From Chenopodium formosanum (lineage: Eukaryota; Streptophyta; Magnoliopsida; Caryophyllales; Amaranthaceae), in the NCBI GenBank assembly GCA_024500155.1, contig CM044857.1, positions 1,738,501-1,802,500 on the forward strand: a stretch of 64,000 nt of DNA, written 5' to 3'. Under the pieces are notes generated by a model, which saw only the letters and a list, made by a program, of their open reading frames with translations, was not told the DNA's origin and did not search any database. Position numbers and translations under genes: made by a program. Below, piece after piece: positions 33,704 to 46,663 of the stretch (the first letter of the stretch is position 1; each line of letters begins with the position of its first letter).

Positions 33704-36700
33704 GTAGTTTTGGTTGGTCAGAACACATGACATTTTTTTGGCATTGGGCTTCTTGTACCCCATTTCTGCAAGGCTTTTAGGCCTGGACCCCTTTGGCCTT
33801 CCTCGCGGTTTCTTGCGTGAAATAGGGTCTTTCACTACGGGGCCCATAGATGGGTTGCCTTCTAGTCCCACTGGCTTGGACACTGAACTAGGGGTGTGGA
33901 AACACCCAGGATTGTTGGAACCAATTTCAGAGGGAGGCAAAAGGTTCCTTGGCAGGGTTGGCAATGATGGTTGGTTTTCAAGGAACTTGTCTTTGCTTTT
34001 CTACACTTCTAAACGAAGCGTTTGGAGAGAGTTAACAACTAGATCAAATGTTTCCTTGTCCTCAACACATGATGCTACTTCGCATATTGGCTCAAACTCA
34101 ACCATCATTTTGTTAAACATCTGAAATGCCACATTATCAGTAGGATCGTGGTAGGCAACCTTAACCCGGGTGTGCTTCCTAGGTACATCTTTGCGCCACC
34201 TATGAAGAACGTACTTGGAAGGAATATCATGAACCAAATTTTGATCGTACACTCGGATGATATGCCTGCATAGCATACCAAAGGTTTCAAACTTCCGACA
34301 ATCACAAGAAACATCCTTTGTAACAGTGTTAAAAAGAACACTATAAAAACGCCTCTTATCGGTAATGACTTCTTCACTCTTCCCTTCCGGTATTATCCAC
34401 ACCCTATCTTCAAGTAGGTATTGAATAATGTTCCCTTCCAGCACACGCTCTTCTCTACCAGAACAATGCATAAGTCGACAACACTCGATCTGAATCTCTT
34501 GGAACTTTGTGTCAGTGTAAATCTGTTGGAAGAATCTCTCAACGTGGAACCCACTGACAAGACACCTAACATATTTGCCACACCTAGCGTCAGCATCCAT
34601 TTCCGCTGAAACGCGCCGCTCCATTGCCCTGGTGTACTTCTCCGGGAATTCATATAACTTGGTTTTTCTGTTTACAAAACCGTCGAAAAAACTGTTGATG
34701 CTTTCAACCCTCTGTGTTGTCTTCATCCCGGCCCAGAAGTGCTCTTTCATAAAGGCTGGGACCCACATATGTCTTTCATCGAATAGGTTGCTTAACCACT
34801 TATTGTCCTCTAGCTCATACATAGTCATTAGCTCTAACCATCTACGCTCAAATTCAGCAACTGTGAAACTCTCATAAATAAGAGTCTTCAGTGGACTCTT
34901 AAAATCTTGATAGCTGAAACATGTATAAAAGAAGTTTACAACCAGCTGGAACATATATCAAACAAGTTTACAAGCACACATTATATACTTATCAAAAATG
35001 TCAGTTAATCAGATCAATTCCAGACAACCAAGGTTTGTAAATTATGGCATGATAACAAACTGCTACATTTGACAGTATAATAACTTAATCATATTCTTCT
35101 ATGTCACCTAAGGTGTGCAACATTGGTCACATATCAGACACTTTAGCCTAAACAAACTGAGGGTTGCTGTAAACTATCACAACATTATATTCATCTGAAG
35201 GTATCACAGCAAGTGATCATGAGCACAGCAAATTCTCATTATACTGACCACAGAAAATTCTCATTATCGCGGCAAATTATCATCCTATTATAATCAAAAT
35301 ATCTTACAGAAGGAAATTGTCCTGACTAATCAAATTATTTTGCCAAGATTACTCTGATTTATCAAATTATCCTAACTTATCAAATTATTCTATCAGCAGG
35401 AACAATATTCTGACTTATCTCAACAGTAGGAAGGAACATTTATTTGACAAGAACAAGCTGACATGGAACTATCAAAACAACCCCAGTACTTTATCACACC
35501 AATAGGTACATGTATTCAAAATGCACAAAGCATGCAACATGATATAAGTTTTATGAGCAACTCAAATTACTTAAAATAAACAAGAAGCCTTACTGTTCAC
35601 ATTTTCCAAGCTTGTCTGGGAATTTCTTGAGTATGTGCCAAATACACCACCTATGGCGCGCATTCAGCATAACTTGCTCCAATGGCTTGCGCATTGCAGC
35701 GGCTTGGTCAGTCAAAATAGCCCCGGGTTCTTTGTTACCCATACAAGACAGCCATTGCCTAAAAATCCAACCAAATGTGTTTGAATCCTCATGTGACACA
35801 AGGGCACAACCCAACAAGATAGATTGCCCGTGGTGGTTAACCCCTACAAAGTTGGCAAAAGGAAGCTCATACTCATTAGTTAGGTAAGTGGCATCAAAGC
35901 AAACCACATCGCCAAATTCTTCGTAAGCCACTCTACTACGAGCATCAACCCACATTACATCCTTCAGACGACCCTCTTCATCTAACCGATGTGCGTGATA
36001 GAAATTCTGATTATCCTCTTGCATCCGGTCAAAGTACGCCATCATCGCCGCCGCATCACCTCCATCCATCTTCAACCGCTTTTTCTTTTCCTTGGACACT
36101 TCATGTTCGAGATCCTTAACAGTAGGAAGGTTATCCACCCCGCTCTCAGTAGCCATACACCCATGTATTTGCCTTATGGGGACACCTTCTTCATAGTAGT
36201 TCATCAGTTTCTTCCTAACATTGGACGTGTAATAATTCTTCATTCGATATTCCTTCACCAACTTAGCATCAGACGGTTTAGGGGTGTGGTTATCATGTTC
36301 TTTTTTCAGTTTCCTTATAACCCACAAGCCATCAGAGTCAACCCTAGCATATAACATGGCACCGCATTCACATTTCTTCGAAGTCCTTTTCGCCCGCTGC
36401 ATTACATCTTCTCCTATTTCACCATTAACTGTACCACCGGTGCCACATATTTCCATGGCCTTGGCCCTCTTCTTGGCCTCCCTCCTTGCCCTCATATCGG
36501 GTGGACCCCAACACTCACACCTCTATGTTACCCTTCTCCTCTCCTTATCCTTCTTTGAATAGTTAGATGCAACTCTTGTAACCCCAAAACCTTTTTGCTC
36601 GGCATATTCTTTGTAGTAGCTTTCTACATCTTCAAAGGGTTTAAAAACCATCCCAAGCTTAGGTGATTCAACATAACAGTACATGCTCATCTGGTTGTTG

Positions 36701-36898
36701 ACACAATGGTCTCCACGGTTTCAATCGTCTTAATTGGAGACAATGTAGCTAGTCTCTGAGCAGGGGAAGGCACAATCACTGTCATACAGTCCAGAGAGGG
36801 GACCTGTGCAGAAGGTATAACTTGTCCCCCCCCTGAAACTCATTAGAGGATTCAGCAACTACCTCACAGGAAGATGGTAACTTACAGTCCATATCCAT
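33704..36898 (-). pseudogene. FAR1-related / MULE transposase pseudogene
   Basis: Read on the minus strand from ATG 36898. The N-terminal part holds the FAR1 DNA-binding region (PKLGMVFKPFEDVESYY) but is broken by frameshifts, one at a G-run near 36833 and one near 36700, and by a TAG near 36523. 36495-35594 is open and carries the MULE transposase core (GDVVCFDATYLTNEY, GAILTDQAAAM). It joins in phase over an intron (35593-34914) to 34913-34001. That exon ends with a SWIM zinc finger (CDCRKFETFGMLCRHI), followed by a TAG at 34001-34003. Past that stop, a matching C-terminal stretch to about 33704 has an AT-hook (RGRPKGSR). Host FAR1 genes act in light signalling. The damage and context suggest a transposon relic. 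Confidence 0.8.
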
Positions 36899-38199
36899 AC
36901 TCCCTGTAACAAGTCAAACAACAACTATCACATAGAGTACTCCTATTTCACATCAACTAAAACATCAACAAAGACATAAACCATAACAAATTTAATTTAC
37001 CATCTTCCTAACCAACATAAATAACTCAACATTATAGGGGGGGGCTTAAAATTAAAACCACATTAACCACTACAATTTGTAATTCCACCCTTCAACAGTA
37101 CAAACCACATTAACAAGGCCAATTTGAGAATTCACATTGTCGATTTTAAACAATATAATCACAGAACCCAATCACACAGAATTCACAAAATTTAAACCCT
37201 ATTTCACAAAATACTGGGCAATTTCCATCAAACACAACCTGATTGTCGATTTTAAACAATATAATCACCCCTTCCCACATATATTTCTTCATAGTAGTTA
37301 ATCAAATCTACACCGAATCGCACATAAAACGTCAACAATTCACATAATTCATACCAATCGAAAATAAACAAAGGTTAGGGTTTACAAGCTTAAACGACAT
37401 ACGTACACAGATGGAGAACACTTCCAGTATCAAGTACCAATTCAGTTTAGACGAATTGCGACTGCGAACATCGGATTCCCTATCTAGCTCTCCCAATTTT
37501 GGTGGAATTGGTGGGTGGGAAATGAGAAGAACTCTCACCAACTCGTGTTCTCCAAATAGCAGTAAAACGGGATGGAGAAAAATTGAGTTCCTAAAATACA
37601 AGACAGAACGACATTCGAGATAACGGTTATGCCTTTCCTTACGTCCCGCTTAACCCCAGTTAAGTTCCACATAAGCATCACTTTATAAAAACATTAAAAT
37701 ATTGACATATTAACATTGTTCGTTTATATGCCTTATTAACTGGGGGAAGCTCAGTAGCCTTGATTGAAGGCTAGCCTTGCGTATGTTCCTTAATTTTCGA
37801 AAAAAATATTAAAAACATCGACAAAATCAACAAATCAATTAAAGCGGGAATACGTAGACGGCACTCACTCACTAAGTGAAGTGAATCGTGAGTCAGGTGG
37901 GATGATCCTATAACCTCGTCACAAGAAATCTTTACACTTTTTTTAGAAAAAAAAGCGATTTTTTTTGTCAATAATTTCCACGTTTACAACCCAAATACAG
38001 TCACTGTCTTAGTAAGTTAATTAGACACTGATTACAGCAATCTCTGTTGTTTAATTCTGATTGATATGATTTATATATATAGTACTTATAATTGCTCCAC
38101 ATAATTATATAATTTTACTATTTTGTATGATCAAATATTTTGCAGAAAATGGCATGTGAGTAAATGATATAGCAGAAATTTTGAGTGGAGAAGACGAAG
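36899..38199. other. Spacer and promoter region of the starch branching enzyme gene
   Basis: No gene is supported. It is AT-rich and includes a G-run at 37037-37044. 37120-37270 carries a direct repeat ('attgtcgattttaaacaatataatcac' in two places about 115 bases apart). The last few hundred bases should hold the SBE1 promoter; the only candidate I see is a weak 'tatatata' at 38072-38080. Confidence 0.4.
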
Positions 38200-41100
38200 A
38201 TGAACGTTGCAGTGGGTGTTCAAGCAACAAATTCAGTTGGGCCACTTCTATTTTCAGCCAGTAGGGTAATTTAATGCCCTTTAAAACTTTTTTTTTTTTT
38301 TAAATTTTTTTGTAAATTGGCAATAATTGTTAAATTTTGATGAAATTTGACAATTGTTGAATGATTCTATAATTTCTGCCTACAATTTCAAATGGGTAAG
38401 TTTTGAATACCTGAAAGATTGTTTATTTCATTGAATTAGACATTCTATTTTGGTTTTTAGGAGAAAATTGAGAAGTTTTGTTGAATTATTGAAGGAATTT
38501 CAGTGGGAAATCATTTATTTTGGGGGAATATGATGGTTAGATATTGCAGGAATTTGAGGTCTGCATAAATGCTTGAAAATGCTGATATGTTGAATGCTAT
38601 AGCTATAAATCTGAATTGTGGAATTGAAATCAAGTAGTAGCACTCTCAAATTTCTTTGAAAAAGGGTTTTAATCAAATTGGCTATGACTCGGTTTGCATT
38701 CTTATTCTTTGTTTGTTGTATGTAATTGAAAAAGGAATTGTATAAATGACTTGTTTCCCTTGCAAAACTTGATTTTGTAAGACTTGTAAGGCCTTCGAAT
38801 GTCGGTTGTTGATTATTGGCCTATGTGATGAAACATATGACAGTTTACAATTTTACTAACATCATTTGTTTTTTGCACCAGCTATAAAAGTTAACTAAAT
38901 TTTAATGATAACTTAAGCAGTTTTACAGATATTGCTGTCTTTGAGCTTAAGGCAAGTATAATTCCTTTTAAATGGGTGTGTTCTGAGTCTTCTGACTATC
39001 CTTTGTGGTGCAAGTTAGACTGGGATGATAAGATTGACAACAATTACTTGTTCACAATTGTGTCGGTATATTGACATAATGAGTGGCTGTTTAGATGGAA
39101 TTGTGTGTTAGTGCATGACATGATTTGCTTTTTAAAAAAAAATTAGATATGGCATTTTTAAGCTTATTATAAGTTTTGTATTGCAGCTGGGTTGCACAAA
39201 GCTAACTAAGAAAGAAATAAACGAGCATGGCTGAATGTGTAAACTAGTAATCAGCTTGGAGATGTTGAATTGAGCTATTTGCCATGCACTATAGCTCATC
39301 GTGCAAAGATAATGGTCTGGCTTTTTGTGTGAGGAAGTATAAGACTGAATTAAAAGGGAGATGATTTCGGAAGGGCTTTGTCAAATTGCTAAACATTAAA
39401 TATTGTTCTTTCCCATCACTCTCACCATCATTTAAAAGTAGCAGCAAGAAGTAAAGAGTATACTGAGTTTTCTAACATCCCTCTGTCTGTCATTTTATCA
39501 TTTTTTTACACTAATTTGATTTTGTGCCTCTCCATTCATTTTGTATCTTTTGATTTTGGTGACTAAGTACTTAATGTTCTTGCACTGATATAAATTAAAT
39601 TGTTGGCCTTACTTTTCACTTGATATCATGCTGTCAAGGTATATATCGGAGTATTCTTTTTGATGTGGTCTTTCTTATTTTCTTATGACGTCAATTTATA
39701 TTTTGCATGCAAATGCTAGGATCTTGTTGTTGGTTGTTTCACTAAAGACTGCTAGCTATTTTACAGGGCTCAACAAGCAAAGAATTAATTTTGGCACAGA
39801 CATCAGCATTGAACTGCAGTTCAAAAAATCTGTTCAGGCGTAACATTTTGCATTCTAAGTCAAAAGTTGACATAGTGCATCGAGTATGTTTTCATTACTA
39901 CAATGCAACTTTTTGGATCCCATGAGTATTTATGATGCATAAAGTAATCATCTGTATATTCGGTGGTTAAAGAGGTTATGAAATAATTTTCATCAGATTT
40001 TAATCTCCAATGTTGAAGAGCTCATCAATATCTTGCAATAACTGAGTAGTGCTGAAAATTTGTCTAGAATCCTAGATGCAGTAGCTTAAAATGCCCATTT
40101 TCTTTGATAGATGAAGTATTGTCCTGCAATCTCAGCCAGTGCGACTGAAAGCAGTCAAACAATGGAAAATGCTGAAGTAGAGACAGAGAATCTGGGAATC
40201 CTGGATGTGGATCCTTCCTTGGAACCCTACAAAGATCATTTCGAATACAGAGTGAAGAGATATGTGGATCAAAATCAGCTCATTGAAAATTACGAAGGCG
40301 GACTTGAGCAATTTTCTCAAGGTGATATTCTTTTCTGCACTGACATCCCGCTAATATCCTCCTTACTGTTTAAACACTAATCTTTTAATTAATGCATCAA
40401 CCGTAAATTATGTCTCTGTGCTGTATTAAGTCAAGAATGTATGGTTCTTGCCTATAGCCTCTCTATGCAGCCACCATTTGTCATCATGTAGCTTGGCATG
40501 TAGGAATATTAGTTATACATTCATATTATTTATGCTTATTGTATAGGATACTTGAAATTTGGTTTCAATCGTGAAGAAGGGAGCATTGTGTATCGTGAAT
40601 GGGCTCCTGCTGCTCAGTAAGTTTGTTACAGGTCTAAAGGACTTTAATTTGTTTAAGCTGAGATTTCTGGTTTTTCTAAATCTCTAAAATATCGTAACTT
40701 TTATCATTGATCTAGGGAGGCTCAACTTATTGGGGACTTCAATGGGTGGGATGGTTCCAACTACAAGATGGAAAAGAACCAGTTTGGTGTTTGGAGCATT
40801 AGAATATCAGATGTAAGTGGAAATTCCATTATACCTCACAATTCAAGGGTTAAGTTTCGGTTTAAGCATGGAAATGGAATTTGGGTTGACCGAATTCCGG
40901 CATGGATCAAATATGCCACGGTGGATCCCTCACGATTTGCAGCACCATATGATGGGGTATACTGGGAGCCTCCTCCTGAAGAAAGGTACTGGTTAAATCC
41001 TCACAGAACTGCATTATATATAATGGAGTGAGATTTTGCTAACTCAGTTTACTTTTCATAATGCAAGCTACCAATTTCAGCATCCTCGTCCTCCAAAACC

Positions 41101-44100
41101 AAAAGCTCCTTTAATATATGAGGCCCATGTTGGAATGAGTAGCTCAGAGCCACGTGTAAATTCATATAGGGAATTTGCAGATGATGTTTTGCCTCGCATT
41201 AAGGCAAACAATTATAATACAGTGCAGTTGATGGCTGTCATGGAGCATTCCTACTATGCTTCATTTGGATATCATGTGACAAACTTCTTTGCCGTGAGCA
41301 GTAGATCTGGGAACCCTGAGGACCTTAAGTATCTGATTGACAAGGCTCACAGCTTAGGTTTACGAGTATTGATGGATGTTGTTCACAGCCATGCCAGCAA
41401 CAATGTTACCGACGGTTTGAATGGTTTCGATGTTGGACAAAGCTCACAGGAATCATACTTTCATACTGGAGACCGTGGTTATCATAAGCTATGGGATAGC
41501 AGGTTGTTCAATTATGCAAACTGGGAAGTTCTTCGATTCCTTTTATCCAACGTAAGGTGGTGGCTTGAAGAGTATAGATTTGATGGATTTCGTTTCGATG
41601 GAGTAACCTCCATGCTATATCATCATCATGGAATTAACATGGGTTTCTCTGGGAATTATAATGAGTATTTCAGTGAGGCAACAGATGTTGACGCTGTGGT
41701 TTATCTGATGCTGGCTAATCGTTTGATTTACAACATTTTTCCTGATGCTACAGTTATTGCAGAAGATGTTTCTGGTATGCCTGGATTATGCCGCCCTGTT
41801 TCTGAAGGGGGAGTTGGGTTTAACTATCGCCTAGCAATGGCTATCCCTGACAAGTGGATTGACTATCTGAAAAATAAGAAGGATGAAGAATGGTCCATGA
41901 ATGAAATCATGTTAAGCTTGACTAATAGAAGATACACTGAGAAGTGTGTAGCTTATGCTGAAAGTCATGATCAGGTCCAAGTTCTACCTTTCTCTGAAAT
42001 GGCTGCTTCTTTGCAGTTTATTTAGTTCAAATACTATTGTCTTGAAAATAATCTTTACTTCACTTCATAATTCAAGAATTACATATAGCACTTCTTTTCA
42101 CTTTTGAACCACTGAATACGAATAGAGTACATGTTTTCTTGTAAAATGAATTTATTTATTTCTCTGTTGTTTTCCTTTATATCCTTTACTTATATATTTA
42201 TATGTCTCATGATTGTAATTTCATTTTCTGCAGGGAATAGTTGGAGACAAAACAATGGCATTTTTGCTAATGGACCAAGAAATGTATACTGGAATGTCTT
42301 GCTTGACAGAAGCTTCGCCCATAGTTGACAGAGGGATTGCACTTCATAAGGTTTGGTTTCCTTGTCACTTTTTTTTTTATATAATCTCAATTGATTAAGG
42401 GTATATTTTCCTTATATAAACTCAATTAATTATGGGTATATTTTCCTTAAATTGCTTACCCTGAAGGCTAGAAGATTCTAGATATTTCTCTAAATATCAT
42501 TTAACTGTTCTGCAGATGATACATTTTATTACAATGGCCCTTGGAGGGGAAGGTTACCTTAACTTCATGGGTAATGAGGTAAGCGTTTGAGGTTGAGATC
42601 TTGTTAGATTGTTGGTTCTTGGGGATTCCATTCTTTTTAATGACAGTGTTGGGATGTCTAGAGCAATAAAACTTCATACCTTCTAGTCTTCTACACTGCA
42701 TGGAAAACCTGTTTAAGATTGAGTTCAGAGTAATGTATCAATATACAGCTTAAACAGAACATAATGTTTTTGTATAATTTATGTTTTTCTTCTTTGGCTG
42801 TAATACATCCTCTATTGATTATCAGTTTGGCCATCCTGAATGGATCGACTTCCCCAGAGAAGGAAATGGTTGGAGTTATGATATGTGCAGACGTCAGTGG
42901 AACCTGCTTGACACAGATCACCTGAGATACAAGGTATTAAAACACACACCTGCCGAAACAAAATATACATTTTACCATTTTGAAGCAGTCAAGCCTCAAA
43001 CAGAGTTCTTGAGTGCTATAGACATAAGAAACGAGAGCTGGCTGGTCATCTACTTTCTGAGTTTCTGATTGTCACTAATATCAAATCTTATTTTTATAAA
43101 AGAGGTCTTAATCACAGTTATTGGTTTTCTTCTGTCCAGTTCCTGAATGCATTCAATCGTGCCATGAATTTGTTGGAAGAGAAATTTTCATTTCTTTCTT
43201 CATCAAAACAAATTGTCAGCAGTACAAATGAAGAAGACAAGGTATGGGTACTTGAAGCAAACATCAAGTGTTGTTTCTCATACTTGCATCTTTTTAGTTG
43301 ATGTTTATGCAATTCATCAATTTGCAGTGAAAGTACTCACATCTTTGTCATAATAACGATGACAAGTTATTCTCTCCCATTTCCTGTAACGCAAGACATA
43401 TATATTCAAAATTTTACAGGTTATTGTGTTTGAGAGAGGTGATTTGGTCTTTGTCTTCAACTTCCATCCAGAGAATACATACGAAGGGTAAACAAATTCT
43501 CTTGTAATCTTTATGTTGTGAGAATTTTAATCCTTATCATTTTAGGAATAAATTATTTACTACTTTGCTGATGATTGATTTTCCCACAAATTTCCCTTCC
43601 TAGAATGATTTTATGTGTGATTTTCATATGCAGTTACAAAATTGGGTGTGATCTGCCTGGAAAGTATCGTGTTGCACTTGATAGTGATGCTTTGGACTTC
43701 GGTGGAAGAGGAAGGGTAAGGCCTAAGGATGTAGCTGGTTGTTCACCATATTGTATTGGCTTCTCAAACAAGATTTCATATAACTTTACACAATTTCAAC
43801 CCTTGCTTGACCATTACTGAGCAATTGTGTGCAATATTTTTTTTTATGTAGGTGGGTCATGACGTTGATCATTTCACAAATCCTGAAGGAATACCAGGAG
43901 TTCCTGAAACAAATTTCAATAACCGTCCTAATTCCTTTAAAGTCCTATCACCAGCTCGTACATGTGTGGTATACATCTACATTATTTACTCTCTCGCTTC
44001 ATTGTATGAAAAGAAACGTGGTTCGTTTGCTAGCTTACAATAAACTTTATGCCATCAGACATCTACTTCATATGATTTTGCTTGATAGCAATGTTTTCAT

Positions 44101-45449
44101 AGTAGCTGTGGTTTAAATTCCTCTAGTCTTATTAATCTGGTCAGAATCAAGAGATGTGATTATGTGGTGGTCTTGGTTTTGGTTAGTGCATATTTTTTTT
44201 TTCTTTTTCTTTTTGGCCATAAATTCAGATTATTTCACATTTCTCTTTCAGTTCTATCTGCCTAATAATAAACAAATTTACTACTGATTCATTAATGAAC
44301 CAAACTTGAGTATCTTTTGGTTAAATAGAACAGAAAGGAGAGAAGTTGAGGGCTGCCAATTGGAATGATGATCTTTTTGCTTCTTGTTGGTTGCCCAGCT
44401 GTAGAGAATCAGCCTGACTTCTGATAATCCCCATTAATCCCCAACCCACTCAATATTTTGAAGTTCCTGTTGGGGGAGGAGAAGAATGGGGTGAACAGGG
44501 TTGTGCACACGACAAAAATGCCACTAGTGACTCTTGCCTTGTTATTCTACTAACCTATGAATTCTACACGCATCAAGAGCTAGTCATATCTTTGCCAAAT
44601 AAATGGTTGTGTTGCACAATCAAGTTCTTGCTACATTAATTAGCTGCACAACAATCTCACGATGCGTAAATGATTGGGTGGGTGTGATTTTGAGAATTGA
44701 TAATGAGAAATTCAGTTTTCTAATTGTTGAGTGGTTGTAAGATAATCAATGCACCATGTCAATGGTGCAACTGTCAAGCCGGTTATGTTGTTTTCCTTGC
44801 CCTGTTCCTATTGAGTAACAAAGTATATGTTCACTCCTTTACCCTATGTTTGGATTAAAGGAAATGAGGGGAAAGGGGGGGGGGGGGGGGGGGGGAAGAG
44901 AAATGGAGGGATGGAGTATCCTTAGGATAACAAATGAGGAATGAAGGGAATTGAAGGGGAGAGAAATGGAGGGATTAATTTGTGAGAAATTGATCTCTCC
45001 AACAATGGAGAGATTTGGAAGGAAAACTCGTCCTTTTCCCCTCCCCTTCCTTTCTCATCCCTCCCCTTCTTTTCCCTCCCACTTAGTTATCCAAACAAGC
45101 TATTAAGTACAACCATTTTTTTACTATATATCTCTTTGTTCCATAGGCATATTACAGAGTAGAAGATTATCCAGAAGAGACTGTCGCAACCACTACCGTT
45201 GTTGCTGATAGTCTAGAAGAAGAGGCTGATGGAGCCGAGGATGTTAGCCCTGTACTAAAAAAACCAGCTCCTGTGGAAAAAAATGCTGCTCCAAGCGTAG
45301 AGGATATTCCATCAACAGACAAGATCATGGTTAGTGGACGGCCCGGTGACTCAGATTGTAATCCCTCCACAGCAAGTGACTTCAAAATCAGTGTACCTCT
45401 TATGTCATCCATGCACTTTCCTTTTGTTCGTGGCTACCTCTTAGTGTAA
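38200..45449 (+). CDS. SBE1: Starch branching enzyme I, chloroplastic
   Basis: Fourteen in-phase exons give 866 residues: 38200-38265, 39767-39883, 40111-40321, 40547-40616, 40716-40985, 41068-41974, 42234-42350, 42516-42578, 42826-42933, 43140-43241, 43420-43487, 43634-43715, 43852-43968 and 45147-45449. The enzyme cuts alpha-1,4 glucan and re-attaches it by alpha-1,6 links in plastid starch synthesis. The first two exons form a Ser/Asn/basic transit peptide. A glucan-binding CBM48 part follows (EWAPAAQEAQLIGDFNGW). The GH13 barrel has its four motifs: DVVHSH, GFRFDGVTSM (nucleophile Asp), IAEDVSG (acid Glu) and AESHDQ. The C-terminal tail is acidic. Sequence and length fit class I (B) enzymes. 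The exon 5/6 join gives Ser where potato has Arg and is the least sure border. Confidence 0.95.
44842..45103. mobile_element. Foldback/MITE-like element in SBE1 intron 13
   Basis: The ends are inverted copies: TGTTTGGATTA at 44847 and ATCCAAACAAG ending near 45099. A purine-rich left arm (GGGGAAAGGGG, GGAGGG) pairs broadly with a pyrimidine-rich right arm (CCCCTTC, CCCTCCC). CTA flanks both ends, a possible 3-bp target duplication. It contains a 21-base G run. No coding. The superfamily is uncertain. Confidence 0.55.
44875..44895 (+). repeat. 21-base poly-G run
   Basis: An unbroken run of 21 G in SBE1 intron 13, within the foldback element. It can form quadruplex structures and its length may vary or be misjudged by sequencing. 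Confidence 0.9.
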
Positions 45450-46663
45450 ATAAGTAGCTAGGTTGCTTACATGGTTATGTAATTGCAGTTTCATCATGTA
45501 ATCATGGGAGAAATTGAATAAATCAAATCGAAGAGTTTTGTTACCAATATGTAATTGTGAAAGTAAAATTTCAGCAAGGAGTTACGCCAAAGAGTCAAGA
45601 GGCTTACAGGTTATACAAGCTGTTCACTCGAATATTTAGGTCAGGTTGGAAACAGGTCAAATTAGGTTGCGATTCAAACTTGGATTGAGTCTGTTTAGTG
45701 AATCTAGCCTCTAGCTCGGGTTTACGTTCGGGTCAGGTTAAGTTGGGTCGTGTTATGTTAGGTAAATTACCATTGTGGATCATTCTGGCTTTGATTATAC
45801 TCAAATTTAGGTTAGGTTTAATTACAAGTTTGGATTGTATCGAGTCAAGTTTGAGATGGGTTTCTAGCTAGTAAACTTGAGTTCGGGTCAAATTTGTATA
45901 GGATAACTATTAGGTTGAATAATCTTTAAAGTGGGTCATCTTTGAATTTCGGTCAAGCATTTCATAATTTGAACATTTCAAGTGTTATGAATGTACTATT
46001 GGACCTATACAATTGTGAGCAAAGTTATGGAGTTTATGATATGAACAAATGATTACTTGATTCCTGATTTCAAGTTATTCACTAATCTGATCAACCATGA
46101 GTCTCCATGGAGACATGGAGTAGCTTATAATGGATATTGCCTTAAATTTACCCCCTTTTTCTTTTTATTGTTTTAAATAGTATTTGGTCTTCTAGTCGGT
46201 GACGTGGACTAGTAGCTCTTCTTATTTTTTTTTTTTTTAATCTTTTCTTTTTAAATATCTTTCCTAAACATGGAAGGTGATAATCCATCCGTCCAAAAAC
46301 ACTTAAAATAATCCAACGCCGTCGGATTGATTTGACCGTTACACGCTCCTTCATCTTTAAAAATTCAAACAGCCGCCCGTTGTCACTGTAATTCCATTAC
46401 AATAATAATTCTACAAACAAAACATCCACAATTCTCAAACCAAAAACCCCAAAACTAGAACCCTAATTTCAGAATCAGTAAAACTTATTAGACCAAGTTC
46501 TTCCAATTTTTCAAGGTCAAAATCAATTAAAAATTCAATCTTTCATACTTGTACTACTTTATTTTCCATTATTATTTCTCAATCACAAAACTTGGAATTA
46601 TATTTTATTATTAATGCCCATTTTCTTGCCCTTGTTTTTCTCTGTATGTTTTGTTGTTTCAGG
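45450..46663. other. Intergenic region
   Basis: SBE1 3' end, then low-complexity GGTCA/GGTTAGGT-like sequence at 45630-45960. The promoter and probable 5' untranslated intron of the next gene follow: a TTGTTTCAG acceptor sits two bases before its ATG. No gene is seen. Confidence 0.4.

Noticed and set aside
41036..41067. Start of the SBE1 central exon at 41036
   Set aside because: The frame is open there, but the splice acceptor at 41066-41067 joins in phase and matches the family sequence.
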